Source: Rhodospirillales bacterium
GTDB taxonomy: Bacteria; Pseudomonadota; Alphaproteobacteria; Dongiales; Dongiaceae
Reading direction: 5' to 3'
NCBI GenBank assembly: GCA_009885795.1
Contig: VFKA01000021.1
Coordinates: 1-60,248 of the forward strand
Length of the DNA: 60,248 nucleotides
Part shown: piece by piece, positions 45,230 through 53,173 of the stretch
Layout of the letters: each line of letters starts with the position of its first letter
Numbering within the stretch: the first letter of the stretch is position 1
Program-made: the position numbers and the translations under genes
The notes under the pieces: model-generated
What the model was told of the DNA's origin: nothing
Database searches by the model: none
What the model saw: only the letters and a program-made list of their open reading frames with translations

Positions 45230-46248
45230 CTGGCCAGCAGCTCCTTCAGCCTATCGTCCATGAACTTCACCGCCTCCTTGTCCCTGCCGCCGCCGGCGTA
45301 GTGGCCCCAGATGGAGGGGATCGGCCGCAAGGTCGCGTGCTTCATGCGCGCGACCTCGTACTCGTTGTCCTCGGGCGGAAAATAGAGGTCGGTCGAGCCC
45401 GGCATGACGAGGGCCTTGGCCTCGATCGCGCCCAGCGCCTTGCCGAAATCGCCGTTGTAGGTGCCGTTGGCACTTATGTCGCCATGCTGCCAGGTCCAGA
45501 TGAGGGCCAGCAGGTTGTTGGCGTCGCGCTGCAAGAACAACCCTTCCCACCAACCCACCAGAAAATCCTCGACCGAGGCGTAGCCCATCGTCTTGTAGAG
45601 TTCCTGGCGGTAGAAGGCCTGCGACAGCCCCCAGCCGGCCCACACCCGCGCCATGGCACGCAGGCCCACGGTCGGCGGTTTTTCGTACCAGCCGCCGTTC
45701 CAGGCGGCGTCCGCGGTCAAGGCCGCCTTGACGCCCTCGAGGAAGACGAAATTGTGATGCGAGGTGCGCGCCGAACCGCCGATGGCCGCCAGCCGCTCGA
45801 CCCGATCCGGAAACAGCGCCGCCCAGTGATAGGCCTGCTGCGCGCCCATGGACCAGCCGATGGCGAGCGCCAGGCGATCGACGCCGAATTTTTCGACCAG
45901 CAACCGGCGCTGGAGCATGACGTTGTCATGGATGGTGACGTTCGGGAACCGGGCCCGGTCGAAGGGCGGGGGCGTATTGCTGGGCGAGGACGACACGCCG
46001 TTGCCGAGCAGGTTGGGCACGATGATGAAGTACTTCTTCGGATCCAGCGCCATGCCCTCGCCGATCAGATATTCGTTGTCGCCATGCCGGCCCGAGTAGC
46101 GCGTCGGAAAAACAATGGCATTGCTGCGCTCGCGGTTGAGCGTGCCATGGCATTTGTAGGCGAGCTTCGCGTCGCGCAGCGTCAGCCCGCATTGCAGCAC
46201 GACATCGCCGGCCGCGAAGACGTCATGGTCGGGTGCTGGAACCGACAT
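45226..46248 (-). CDS. MetX-like alpha/beta hydrolase (homoserine acetyltransferase family)
   Basis: A 340-residue alpha/beta hydrolase of the homoserine O-acetyltransferase-like family: LRDAKLAYKCHGTLN, NAIVFPTRYSGRHGDNEYLI, NLLGNGVSSSPSNT and the nucleophile elbow AIGWSMGAQQAYHWA (about 129-143, Ser about 133). GSTDLYFPPEDNEYE holds the acid. It is one of several MetX-fold proteins that are not true MetX. It lies 12 bp after the 74-residue membrane protein gene and overlaps the reductase start. It may hydrolyse or acylate a product of the upstream ureohydrolases; this is inferred from context. Confidence 0.88.
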   Translation of the reverse strand: MSVPAPDHDVFAAGDVVLQCGLTLRDAKLAYKCHGTLNRERSNAIVFPTRYSGRHGDNEYLIGEGMALDPKKYFIIVPNLLGNGVSSSPSNTPPPFDRARFPNVTIHDNVMLQRRLLVEKFGVDRLALAIGWSMGAQQAYHWAALFPDRVERLAAIGGSARTSHHNFVFLEGVKAALTADAAWNGGWYEKPPTVGLRAMARVWAGWGLSQAFYRQELYKTMGYASVEDFLVGWWEGLFLQRDANNLLALIWTWQHGDISANGTYNGDFGKALGAIEAKALVMPGSTDLYFPPEDNEYEVARMKHATLRPIPSIWGHYAGGGRDKEAVKFMDDRLKELLAS

Positions 46249-46260
46249 GAAGATCGCCTC

Positions 46261-46485
46261 TCAGCGGCGGCTAGCCTTCCGGCGCGCTCGGGCGATACGC
46301 AAAGCCACGCAGCCGCCGATGACGACGAGGAGCGCGGTCACGTAGATGATCGCCTCCGAAGCATGGACCATTCCCGAGGCGTGCGGATGGCCGTGAACGA
46401 CGATGCCGGTATGGGCGCTGGCGGCGGTCGCGGCGACCGTTGCCGAAATGGACGCCAGTACGGCGGCGGTGCGTGCGTAATTCAT
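46261..46485 (-). CDS. Small His-rich exported membrane protein (74 aa)
   Basis: The product has a signal sequence ending ATAASA (about 23), then AHTGIVVHGHPHASGMVHASE, in which five or six histidines face the periplasm, then one membrane helix IIYVTALLVVIGGCVAL and a basic tail RRKASRR. It starts with ATG 46485 behind a GAGGAGG Shine-Dalgarno and lies 20 bp after the first ureohydrolase gene. No family is recognised. Since nickel chaperone genes head the same run, a role in nickel binding or import is a reasonable but unproven guess. Confidence 0.75.
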   Translation of the reverse strand: MNYARTAAVLASISATVAATAASAHTGIVVHGHPHASGMVHASEAIIYVTALLVVIGGCVALRIARARRKASRR

Positions 46486-46505
46486 AAGTCCTCCTCTGGG
46501 ATTTT

Positions 46506-47699
46506 TCACTTCTTCATGACCTTGGCGCGATGGCCGATCTTGCCCTCGACGCACATGGAACCGAGCGCATCGAGCATGACCCGGCAGGCGAGCTGGGCCG
46601 TGTTGTCGTTGACATCGTAGGGCGGGGCCACCTCGACAACCTCCATGCCGCACAAACCCTCGCGGGCGATGAGGCGCACCATCTCCAGCGCCTCGCGCGG
46701 CAGCAGGCCGCCCGGTTCCGGCGAGCCGGTTCCAGGCGCGAAGCCGGGGTCGATCGAATCGATGTCGAAGGAGAGATAGACGGCCTTGCAGCCCTTCCAG
46801 GCAAGCTCGAGCGCCATCTCCGCCGCCTTGGCCGGCCCGAGATCGGTGATATCGGTCATGGTCATGACCGAGGTGCCGCGGCGCTTGGCGACCACGGCGC
46901 CCGGCCGCGAGCCGTACCAGCCGCCGATGCCCATCTGGACCAGGTTCTCCGGCCGGCAATTGGGCAGGCCGACGTCGTGCATGTGGCTGTGGTCGCGGTG
47001 CGTGGACGTGGTGGGCTCGTGCGTCGTCCAGTACCAGGGCGTGGTGTGCATCCGCTCGTCCATGTCCTTTTCCTGGATGTCCAGGTGGCGGTCGATATGG
47101 ATGATGCCGACATTGCCGTCGATATGCGGGGCGATGCCGCGCACGTTCGGGAAGCCCAGCGAATGATCGCCGCCGCAGATGATCGGAAAGACGCCCGAGG
47201 TGAAGATGTGCGAGATCGCCCTGGTCACCTGGTCGAAGGTCTTTTCGATATTGCCGGGAATGACGAACACGTCGCCGGCATCGCAGAGATCGAGTTCCTC
47301 GTAGATGTCGACGGCGCCATCGACGGAGTAACCGTCATAGAGGGCCGAGATGCGCCGCACCGCTTGCGGGCCGAAGCGGGCGCCGGGGCGGTAGGTCGTG
47401 GCGGTGTCGAACGGCACGCCGACGAAGGCGGCCTCGTAGTTCTTCACCTTGCGCACGTCCTCGCAATAGGGCGCCTTCATGAAGGTGTTGATGCCGGCGA
47501 AAGCCGGCTGATGGCCGCGGCTGAAGAGCGAGATGGTGCGATCGACGACCGATGGGGCCGCCTCCAGGCCCAGTTTCAGAGACCGTTTGATCTCCTCGTC
47601 CTGCCTCTTGGTCGTGATGCGCGACAGGCGCTCGAGATTGCGGTTGCCCCGCAATTGATAACCTGTTGGCCCCTTGCCGCCCTTCTTGCCCGCCACCAC
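46506..47699 (-). CDS. Ureohydrolase (arginase/agmatinase superfamily), GdmH-like
   Basis: About 397 residues from GTG 47699, preceded by GGGGGGA about 8 nt upstream; the frame is open to TTG 47735. All metal ligands are present: GGDHSLG (His 179), the DRHLD motif (Asp 203, His 205, Asp 207) and SFDIDSID (Asp 312, Asp 314). IDRHLDIQEKDMDERMHTTP differs from the DAHxD of ordinary agmatinases and resembles nickel-dependent guanidine hydrolase. A His-rich insertion THRDHSHMHD (about 233-242) is notable. It ends the ureohydrolase set next to hypA/hypB. Substrate (guanidine or a substituted guanidine) is inferred. Confidence 0.88.
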   Translation of the reverse strand: MVAGKKGGKGPTGYQLRGNRNLERLSRITTKRQDEEIKRSLKLGLEAAPSVVDRTISLFSRGHQPAFAGINTFMKAPYCEDVRKVKNYEAAFVGVPFDTATTYRPGARFGPQAVRRISALYDGYSVDGAVDIYEELDLCDAGDVFVIPGNIEKTFDQVTRAISHIFTSGVFPIICGGDHSLGFPNVRGIAPHIDGNVGIIHIDRHLDIQEKDMDERMHTTPWYWTTHEPTTSTHRDHSHMHDVGLPNCRPENLVQMGIGGWYGSRPGAVVAKRRGTSVMTMTDITDLGPAKAAEMALELAWKGCKAVYLSFDIDSIDPGFAPGTGSPEPGGLLPREALEMVRLIAREGLCGMEVVEVAPPYDVNDNTAQLACRVMLDALGSMCVEGKIGHRAKVMKK

Positions 47700-47761
47700 G
47701 CTATGTCCCCCCAAGCTCCCTGATTCGGCGATCAATTCATAGCGGAGCGCCGCGCCGAAAA

Positions 47762-48820
47762 CTAGCGCCGCGGCGCCCTCGCCGCCTTGATGAGGTCGGT
47801 GCGGCGGAGCTTCGGGTCGATGACATCGCCCCGCTCCTTCGCCAGCGCCGCCATGATGCGCATGACCACGCAGGCCGCGAGCCGCGCCGCCGTGCCGCTC
47901 ACGTCGAAGATCGGGCAGAGCTCGGTCACGTCGATGACGCTAAGCCCCCCCTTGCCGGCGATCATGTCGGCGATGCGCATCATCTCGCGCGCCTCGACGC
48001 CGCCGGGCTCGGCCGCGGTGACGCCGGGTGCCGCGGACGCGTCCATCACGTTGAAGTTGAAGCTGAGATACTGCCCGGCGGTGCCGCTCCAGACCTTGTC
48101 CAAGGCCTCGGCGACCGGCGGATAGATGCCGTGATCCAGAAGCTCGAACATCGGATAGAAGCGGATGCGGCGCCGGCGCGCGAGATCGACATGGTCCTTG
48201 GGGTTCATGGAATTGCGGGCGCCGACATGGGCGACGTTGGCGGCGTCGAGGTTCTTCAATTCGGTGATGCGCGCGAGCGCGCAGACGCCGAGGTTGCGCT
48301 CGCCGGCCCAGCTATCCGCCATGTCGAGATGCGCGCCGAAATGGAGATAACCCATCCTCTTCCGCCCGAGGTGGTCGGAGAGCGCCTTGGCGCCGGCGAT
48401 GGAAATGGAGCGGTCGCCGCCGCAGAGGATGGGGACGAGGCCGGCCTTCAGGACTTCGCGCACCGCGCGATAGACGCGTTCGCGCGCCACGTCGGGACTG
48501 ACCTTGGGCATGGAAACATCGCCGCAATCGACGGCGGTGCCGTGAAGATCGACGCCGTATTCGAACCAATACGGAAAATACTCCTGCGAGGCGAGCCGAA
48601 ACTCGCGCGGGCCGTCCTCGGAGCCGGGCTTGCCGACGCTGCCTTCGTCGAAGGGCACGCCGAGGAAGGCGTAGCGCGCCCCGCTTTTCCGCAACGCCGC
48701 CACCTTCAACGGCACATGGGTCGAGCGCAGGAAGGTGAGTATGTTGGGCGCCCGGTAATTGTCGCCGGCATCGCCGCCCAAGGGCGAGAACAGATGGGCA
48801 TAGGCCTTGGCTGGATTCAT
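47762..48820 (-). CDS. Ureohydrolase-family pseudoenzyme lacking metal ligands
   Basis: A 352-residue ureohydrolase homologue in which the binuclear-metal site has decayed: GGDHS is GGDRS (Arg 137 for His), DAHxD is GAHLD (Gly 162 for Asp; His 164 and Asp 166 kept) and the DxD of the second motif is FNFNVMDAS (Asn 255 and Asn 257). The rest of the fold is well kept (AFLGVPFDEGSVGKPG, VPILCGGD, GARNSMNPKDH). It sits between two intact paralogues with 13- and about 60-bp gaps. It is likely a structural or regulatory partner subunit of the 48834 protein, not a free enzyme. Confidence 0.88.
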   Translation of the reverse strand: MNPAKAYAHLFSPLGGDAGDNYRAPNILTFLRSTHVPLKVAALRKSGARYAFLGVPFDEGSVGKPGSEDGPREFRLASQEYFPYWFEYGVDLHGTAVDCGDVSMPKVSPDVARERVYRAVREVLKAGLVPILCGGDRSISIAGAKALSDHLGRKRMGYLHFGAHLDMADSWAGERNLGVCALARITELKNLDAANVAHVGARNSMNPKDHVDLARRRRIRFYPMFELLDHGIYPPVAEALDKVWSGTAGQYLSFNFNVMDASAAPGVTAAEPGGVEAREMMRIADMIAGKGGLSVIDVTELCPIFDVSGTAARLAACVVMRIMAALAKERGDVIDPKLRRTDLIKAARAPRR

Positions 48821-48833
48821 CGCGGTGCTTTCC

Positions 48834-49901
48834 TTATGGCTTCAAGCCCTGGGAACGGAGCGTCGCGGCCCGCGAACCCAGGTAGTGGTAGATGACGTTG
48901 ACGGCGAGACGCACGCTCATCTGGCTCACGTCGAAGGTGGGGGCAAGCTCGACGAGATCGAGCACGTCGGCGCCGAACTCCCCGGCGATGCGGGCAAGCC
49001 GGATGGCCTCGCGCCCTTTGAGGCCGTAGCATTCGGGCGAGGTCGAACCCGGCATGCAGGCGATGTCGATCGAGTCCGTGTCCCAGGAGAAATAGACCGC
49101 ATCGGTGCCGCGCCAGGCCAGTTCGAAGATCTCGCGGGCGCAGGCGTCGATGCCGCGATCGACGACCTCGTTCATGGGAATGACGCGGATGTCGTTGTCG
49201 ACGTAGAAGTCCCACCAATCCTTCGGGTTGAGGCTGTTGCGCGAGCCCATATGGGCCATGTTCGAAGGCCCGCAATTGGGCAGTTCGAGGGCGCGCGTGG
49301 CGCCGGAGCAGTTGGTGATCTTGTTCCCCGCCCAATCGGGGCCGGCGTCGAGATGGGCATCGACGTGGAGATAGCCGATCTTGCCGGCCCTGGTGAAATG
49401 CGAAAGCGCGCGGGCGCCGGGGATGGGCAGGGAGTGATCGCCGCCGCACAGGATGACCTTGGCCCCGCCCGCCAGGCATTCGGTCACATACTTGTAGATG
49501 TAGTCTTGCGACTTCTTGTTGTTGCCCGGCACGGTCGGGATGTCGCCGCAATCGACGACGCGGAAGAAGGTGAGCAGATCCACGTCGTACTCGAACATGT
49601 AGGGGAAGTACTGGGTCGAGGCCTCGCGCACGCCCGACGCACCCTGCGAGGTGCCGGCGCGCACGATCTGGCCCTGGTCCCAGGGGGCGGCGATGAAACA
49701 GACCTTGGCGCCCATCTTGCGGATAGCGTGGCGGTCCGGCGGGCAATAGGGCGCGCCCATGAAGGTGGCAAGCCCGCGGGCGCGGAAGGCGCCATTGTGC
49801 TTCTTGGGCGAGCGGATGTGGTCGTCCCTGCCCGTCTGGCGCGCCGGTCCCTGGTGCTGGTGGGGAACGAAGTCCCAAACGTGCGTCTTGGCGGTCTTCA
49901 T
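48834..49901 (-). CDS. Ureohydrolase (agmatinase-like), metal-site intact
   Basis: A 355-residue ureohydrolase with the full set: CGGDHSLPIPG (His 156), LHVDAHLDAGPDW (Asp 181, His 183, Asp 185) and FSWDTDSIDIACMPG (Asp 274, Asp 276). It shares GSRNSLNPKDWWD with its inactive neighbour's ARNSMNPKDH, showing the two are close paralogues. ATG 49901 overlaps the hypA stop by 4 bp, tying it to the nickel chaperones. It is the probable catalytic subunit of a heteromer. The guanidino substrate is not known: agmatine, guanidinobutyrate, guanidine and substituted guanidines are all open. Confidence 0.9.
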   Translation of the reverse strand: MKTAKTHVWDFVPHQHQGPARQTGRDDHIRSPKKHNGAFRARGLATFMGAPYCPPDRHAIRKMGAKVCFIAAPWDQGQIVRAGTSQGASGVREASTQYFPYMFEYDVDLLTFFRVVDCGDIPTVPGNNKKSQDYIYKYVTECLAGGAKVILCGGDHSLPIPGARALSHFTRAGKIGYLHVDAHLDAGPDWAGNKITNCSGATRALELPNCGPSNMAHMGSRNSLNPKDWWDFYVDNDIRVIPMNEVVDRGIDACAREIFELAWRGTDAVYFSWDTDSIDIACMPGSTSPECYGLKGREAIRLARIAGEFGADVLDLVELAPTFDVSQMSVRLAVNVIYHYLGSRAATLRSQGLKP

Positions 49902-50263
49902 GCCAGGAGTCTTTCCCTATGGTCGGCCAGCTCGATCGCGGCCAGCTGCATCTCGCGCCCGGTCACCACCTTGGGCGTCGGGCGGCCGCAATCCGGGCAG
50001 CGGAAATTGTGCAGCGCGCGCGGCGTCTTCACCGCGTCGCAATGGGCGCACTTGACGGTCAACGGCACTTCCTCGATGTGGAGGTTGGCGCCTTGGCAAA
50101 GCGTGCCGCGCGATGCCGGCCCCCAGCAGAAATAGAGCGAGCGGGCGATGCCGCAGAGGACGCCGAGGCGGATATCGACCCGCGCCACCCGGCCCCCGCC
50201 GTTGCGGGCGGCGTGGTCGCAAGCCAACTCCACGAGACTGGTGGCAATGGTAAGCTCGTGCAT
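49898..50263 (-). CDS. hypA: HypA-like nickel metallochaperone
   Basis: A 121-residue nickel-insertion protein. The N-terminus MHELTIATSLVELACDHA holds His 2 (Ni ligand with the N-terminal residues), and the zinc knot is CAHC (72-75) and CPDC (89-92). Genuine HypA works with HypB for hydrogenase or urease; no such enzyme is near. Here the gene overlaps an arginase-family gene by 4 bp and sits 4 bp after hypB. ATG 50263 fixes the family start. It likely loads nickel into the adjacent ureohydrolases. Confidence 0.92.
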   Translation of the reverse strand: MHELTIATSLVELACDHAARNGGGRVARVDIRLGVLCGIARSLYFCWGPASRGTLCQGANLHIEEVPLTVKCAHCDAVKTPRALHNFRCPDCGRPTPKVVTGREMQLAAIELADHRERLLA

Positions 50264-50267
50264 GATG

Positions 50268-51077
50268 TCAGCGCGCGTCCCTGATCCAGTCGAGCCAGGC
50301 AAGCATGCCCTCGCCCGACCGCGCCGAGAGGGTAAGGACCTCGAGGCCGGGGTTGACCGACCGCGCGCGCTCGACGCAGGCCGCCACGTCGAAATCGACA
50401 TGCGGGAGGAGGTCGAGCTTGGAGACGAGCAGGAGATCGGCGGCGGCGAACATGTCGGGGTATTTGACCGGCTTGTCGTCGCCCTCGGTGACGGAGAGGA
50501 TGACCACCTTGCGCCCCTCGCCCAGGTCGAAGCCGGACGGGCAGACGAGGTTGCCGATGTTCTCGATGAAGAGCAGCGCGCGGTCGGCGAGCGGCAGGCT
50601 GGTCATCGCCTGGCCGACCATGTGGGCGTCCAGGTGGCAGCCGCGCCCGGTGTTGATCTGGACCGCGGGGGCGCCGGTGGCGCGGATGCGCTCGGCGTCG
50701 TTCGAGGATTCCTGGTCGCCCTCGACGACCATGATCGGCGCCTCGCCCTTCAGGGCCTCGATGGTCTTGACCAGGAGCGTGGTCTTGCCGGCGCCGGGGC
50801 TCGACATCAGGTTGAGCGCGAGGATGCCGTGGCCGGCGAGCCGGGCGCGGTTCTCCTCGGCGAAGGCCTGGTTCTTCGACAGGATATCCTGTTCGATCCG
50901 CACCAGCCGGTCGCCGCCGTCCGTGCCGGGGAAATGGATGGGCCGGGTCGGCTGGGGCGGGGCGTCATGGGAGAGGTGATGGTGGTGATGATGGCCGGCG
51001 GCGGGGTGCGCAGGGACGGGCGCAAGCGCGCCTTCGATCCGAACTTCCTCGGCGCCGCAGCCGCATACCGCGCACAT
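50268..51077 (-). CDS. hypB: HypB-like nickel-binding GTPase
   Basis: A 269-residue SIMIBI GTPase. The N-terminus MCAVCGCG (Cys 2, 5 and 7) is the high-affinity nickel motif, and a run of six His (29-34) adds nickel storage. Walker [10 protein letters not shown] is at about 92-100, followed by [14 protein letters not shown] and the [14 protein letters not shown] segments (metal Cys) and NVSKLDLLP-like VSKLDLLPH. It heads the leftward eight-gene run ending at 44555. A promoter should lie in the 55 bp before rsmD's divergent start. Confidence 0.93.
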   Translation of the reverse strand: MCAVCGCGAEEVRIEGALAPVPAHPAAGHHHHHHLSHDAPPQPTRPIHFPGTDGGDRLVRIEQDILSKNQAFAEENRARLAGHGILALNLMSSPGAGKTTLLVKTIEALKGEAPIMVVEGDQESSNDAERIRATGAPAVQINTGRGCHLDAHMVGQAMTSLPLADRALLFIENIGNLVCPSGFDLGEGRKVVILSVTEGDDKPVKYPDMFAAADLLLVSKLDLLPHVDFDVAACVERARSVNPGLEVLTLSARSGEGMLAWLDWIRDAR

Positions 51078-51132
51078 GATGACCGACCCCCGAAATGGTC
51101 CGCGAGTATGTCATCGCGGCCGTTGAAAAGCC

Positions 51133-51696
51133 ATGCGCATCGTCGCCGGACGGCATAGGGGAAGGCGCCTCGTGGCCGCGCCGGGGCTGGCGGTTCGCCC
51201 GACCTCGGAGCGCGCGCGCGAGGCGGTGTTCGATATCCTGGCGCATGCGTTTAGAGCCAAGGACGGGCGCTCGCCGATCCTCGATGCGGCGGTGCTGGAC
51301 GCCTTCGCCGGCAGCGGCGCGCTTGGGTTGGAGGCGCTGTCGCGCGGGGCGGCGAGCGCAACGTTCATGGACATGGATGCGGCGGCTTGCGGCGTCGTCC
51401 GCGCCAATGTCGCCGCCTTGGGCGAGACCGCGAAGGCGAGCGTCGTGCAAGGAGACGCCACTCACCCGCCGCCGGCGCGAGGGGTTTGCGATCTCGTGTT
51501 CCTCGACCCGCCCTATGGCGAGGGGTTGGCGGCGCCGGCGCTGGCGGCGCTCGCCAGGGCGGGGTGGATGGCGGACGGGGCGCTGGTGGTGGTGGAGCTT
51601 GGGGGGCGCGATTTATTCCAGCCGCCGGAGGGTTTCGAGGTAGAGGACGAGCGCCGTTACGGACGGGCGCGAATCCTGTTCCTGCGGTTTGGGTAG
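51133..51696 (+). CDS. rsmD: 16S rRNA (guanine-966-N2)-methyltransferase
   Basis: A 187-residue methyltransferase of 16S rRNA position 966. It begins MRIVAGRHRGRRLVAAPG, followed by RPTSERAREAVFDIL, the SAM motif VLDAFAGSGALGLEALSRGA (about 54-73) and the catalytic DPPYG (about 124), which is the N-type NPPY-like motif. Length is normal. It is divergent from hypB with a 55-bp gap and is followed by a gene-poor 615-bp interval. Confidence 0.95.
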   Translation: MRIVAGRHRGRRLVAAPGLAVRPTSERAREAVFDILAHAFRAKDGRSPILDAAVLDAFAGSGALGLEALSRGAASATFMDMDAAACGVVRANVAALGETAKASVVQGDATHPPPARGVCDLVFLDPPYGEGLAAPALAALARAGWMADGALVVVELGGRDLFQPPEGFEVEDERRYGRARILFLRFG

Positions 51697-52311
51697 CGGC
51701 CCGCCGGATTTACGCATTTCGGTCGAGATTTCGAGCCAAGGCATTGTCCGATATAGGATTTTTGGCCTGAATCGCCCGAACACGATTCTAATTTCTCGAG
51801 GAACAACCCCATGAAGACTTTTTCCTGGTAACCCATTGCGGGAAAAGGTCATTTCTGGGGGCGGAACCCTCGCCAGCGGTGATCGCGATACCGGCGGCGC
51901 CGTCTCCCCAAGGCCTTATTCACGATGTCAAAGAACTGTTCCGGCCCCATCGAGAGGGACCAAAGAACATATTAGGAACATGCTTGCAAAAGTCAAGAAC
52001 TTTCGGCAGCGCCTTCGCGGGCGAGCCACAGCCGAACGGCCCCATCCGGATTGCCCCTGCTGAACCCGAGGGTCAACCTCCGACAAGCATTACTATAGGG
52101 TCTCGATGACCGGGCAGGCACGCATGGGAGATGGCAGCAAAGCCCCACGATAAGCGGGTGACAGGGCGCATTCGCGCGCTTCCACACCAGCCGATGCCGC
52201 GTCCCCGCCGCGATCCAATCCGAAACATCCGCCCGGCGACAGTTAGGCGGGGCCGGCCGCACCGGAGACCGACGCGGGCACAGAGCGAATACTCAATCTG
52301 AGGAGCAAGAC
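51697..52311. other. Gene-poor interval between rsmD and the accessory region
   Basis: I see no gene in these 615 bp. They hold the second orphan rRNA-type promoter (51917-51997, minus strand). Left of it, on the minus strand, is a structured stretch where CTTGGGG (about 51907-51913) can pair with CCCCCAG (about 51855-51861) around a GC-rich hairpin core. To the right are about 300 bp with no repeat or recognisable feature until a clear Shine-Dalgarno (TGAGGAGCAAG) for the gene at 52312. Confidence 0.5.
51917..51997 (-). promoter_or_regulatory. Orphan rRNA-type promoter with boxA-like leader, copy 2
   Basis: Read leftwards: TTGACT (51991-51996), 16-nt spacer, TAATAT (51969-51974), a hairpin (GGTCCC/GGGGCC-type, 51943-51961) and the boxA-like GTTCTTTGACATCGTGAATA (51917-51936). 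Same order and spacing as copy 1 at 12026-12107. No rRNA gene follows. Transcription would run towards the 3' end of rsmD. Confidence 0.6.
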
Positions 52312-53010
52312 ATGGCGAAAAAGCCTCGGGGCCACGTGGGTTCGGTAACCGTCGGTCGGGACATTGGAGGCATGAGATACGAGGCGGTGCCTTTTCCTGA
52401 AACAAAGGAAGAGATTGAGCGGCTAGTCATCGAAACCTTCAATCGCGCTTTGGACCCCGCAACGCGAGAGAAATTTGGGATCACTGGCTTCACCAAGATT
52501 CCAGTTGAGAATGATCTCGACTGTCGGGTTCATAGTATGCGCGGAGACTGGCTGATGGATCTTGTCGAGTGTGTTCCGGCGAATCTCAGCCGGGGCGGCC
52601 ATGAGACCGCGCCCAATGCGTACAATTGTGGAGTGATGGCGGATCGGATGATTGAACTGATCCGTGCAAAATCAGACAAGTATGTAGCCCTCGAAACGAG
52701 TCCTTGGCTCTTAATGTACGCAACGGCATGGCAATTCATGCCGACCAACCATGAGTTCACTGTCGTCCAACATGCCTTAATCAACGCACCCCCAAAGTTA
52801 GGGTGCGTCCTATTTCTGTATGTATTTCCAGATGGCCAAGGAGGGGTAACAACGCTTTATCCAGTTGAGCCTGCTGAGCGCCAGCGCATTCTTGAAGCGA
52901 ACATTCCGGAGCTGCGGGCAGGGACGACAGTGTTCGCTGATCTTCGGAAGGGTCGAATGGTTGACCGCGATGGCAAACACGTCTTTAGAGGTCGTTTCGA
53001 AATTGGTTGA
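52312..53010 (+). CDS. Hypothetical protein (232 aa), accessory
   Basis: Starts with ATG 52312 behind a good Shine-Dalgarno. The product begins MAKKPRGHVGSVTVGRDIGG and shows mixed alpha/beta composition, with no membrane segment and no motif I recognise; WLLMYATAWQFMPTNHEF and CVLFLYVFPDGQGG are hydrophobic-core-like stretches. Codon use is less GC-rich than the housekeeping genes, fitting a horizontally acquired region. Function unknown. Confidence 0.7.
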   Translation: MAKKPRGHVGSVTVGRDIGGMRYEAVPFPETKEEIERLVIETFNRALDPATREKFGITGFTKIPVENDLDCRVHSMRGDWLMDLVECVPANLSRGGHETAPNAYNCGVMADRMIELIRAKSDKYVALETSPWLLMYATAWQFMPTNHEFTVVQHALINAPPKLGCVLFLYVFPDGQGGVTTLYPVEPAERQRILEANIPELRAGTTVFADLRKGRMVDRDGKHVFRGRFEIG

Positions 53011-53091
53011 GTGGTCGGAGGTATCGTGATTCCGAACGATTGTCGAAGCCGAATTTGGAGTTTGCGATGTGGGCCCGACCACTTGCCGGGA

Positions 53092-53168
53092 AATGCGGGG
53101 ACACGATACCTATCTGACCGGGTCCCGCCAACATTGGCTGGAATTAAGGCAATTATATACTTGACGCA
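53092..53168. repeat. Partial copy of the IS1595-gene upstream sequence
   Basis: GCGGGGACACGATAC and, about 40 bp later, CAATTATATACTTGACG match, on the opposite strand, the upstream region of the IS1595-type transposase (55950-56000). The promoter-like TTGACG is shared. This suggests a solo remnant or related element end, with the small reading frame at 53174 starting directly behind it. Confidence 0.5.
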
Positions 53169-53173
53169 AACAA

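Noticed and set aside
50268-51077. Reading hypA/hypB as hydrogenase maturation genes
   Set aside because: No hydrogenase structural or other hyp gene is in the window, and the genes overlap ureohydrolase genes; nickel delivery to the ureohydrolases explains the context better.
51613-51852. 79-codon minus-strand frame between rsmD and the orphan promoter
   Set aside because: No Shine-Dalgarno and no protein-like motif; it overlaps the rsmD 3' end and the putative structured leader.
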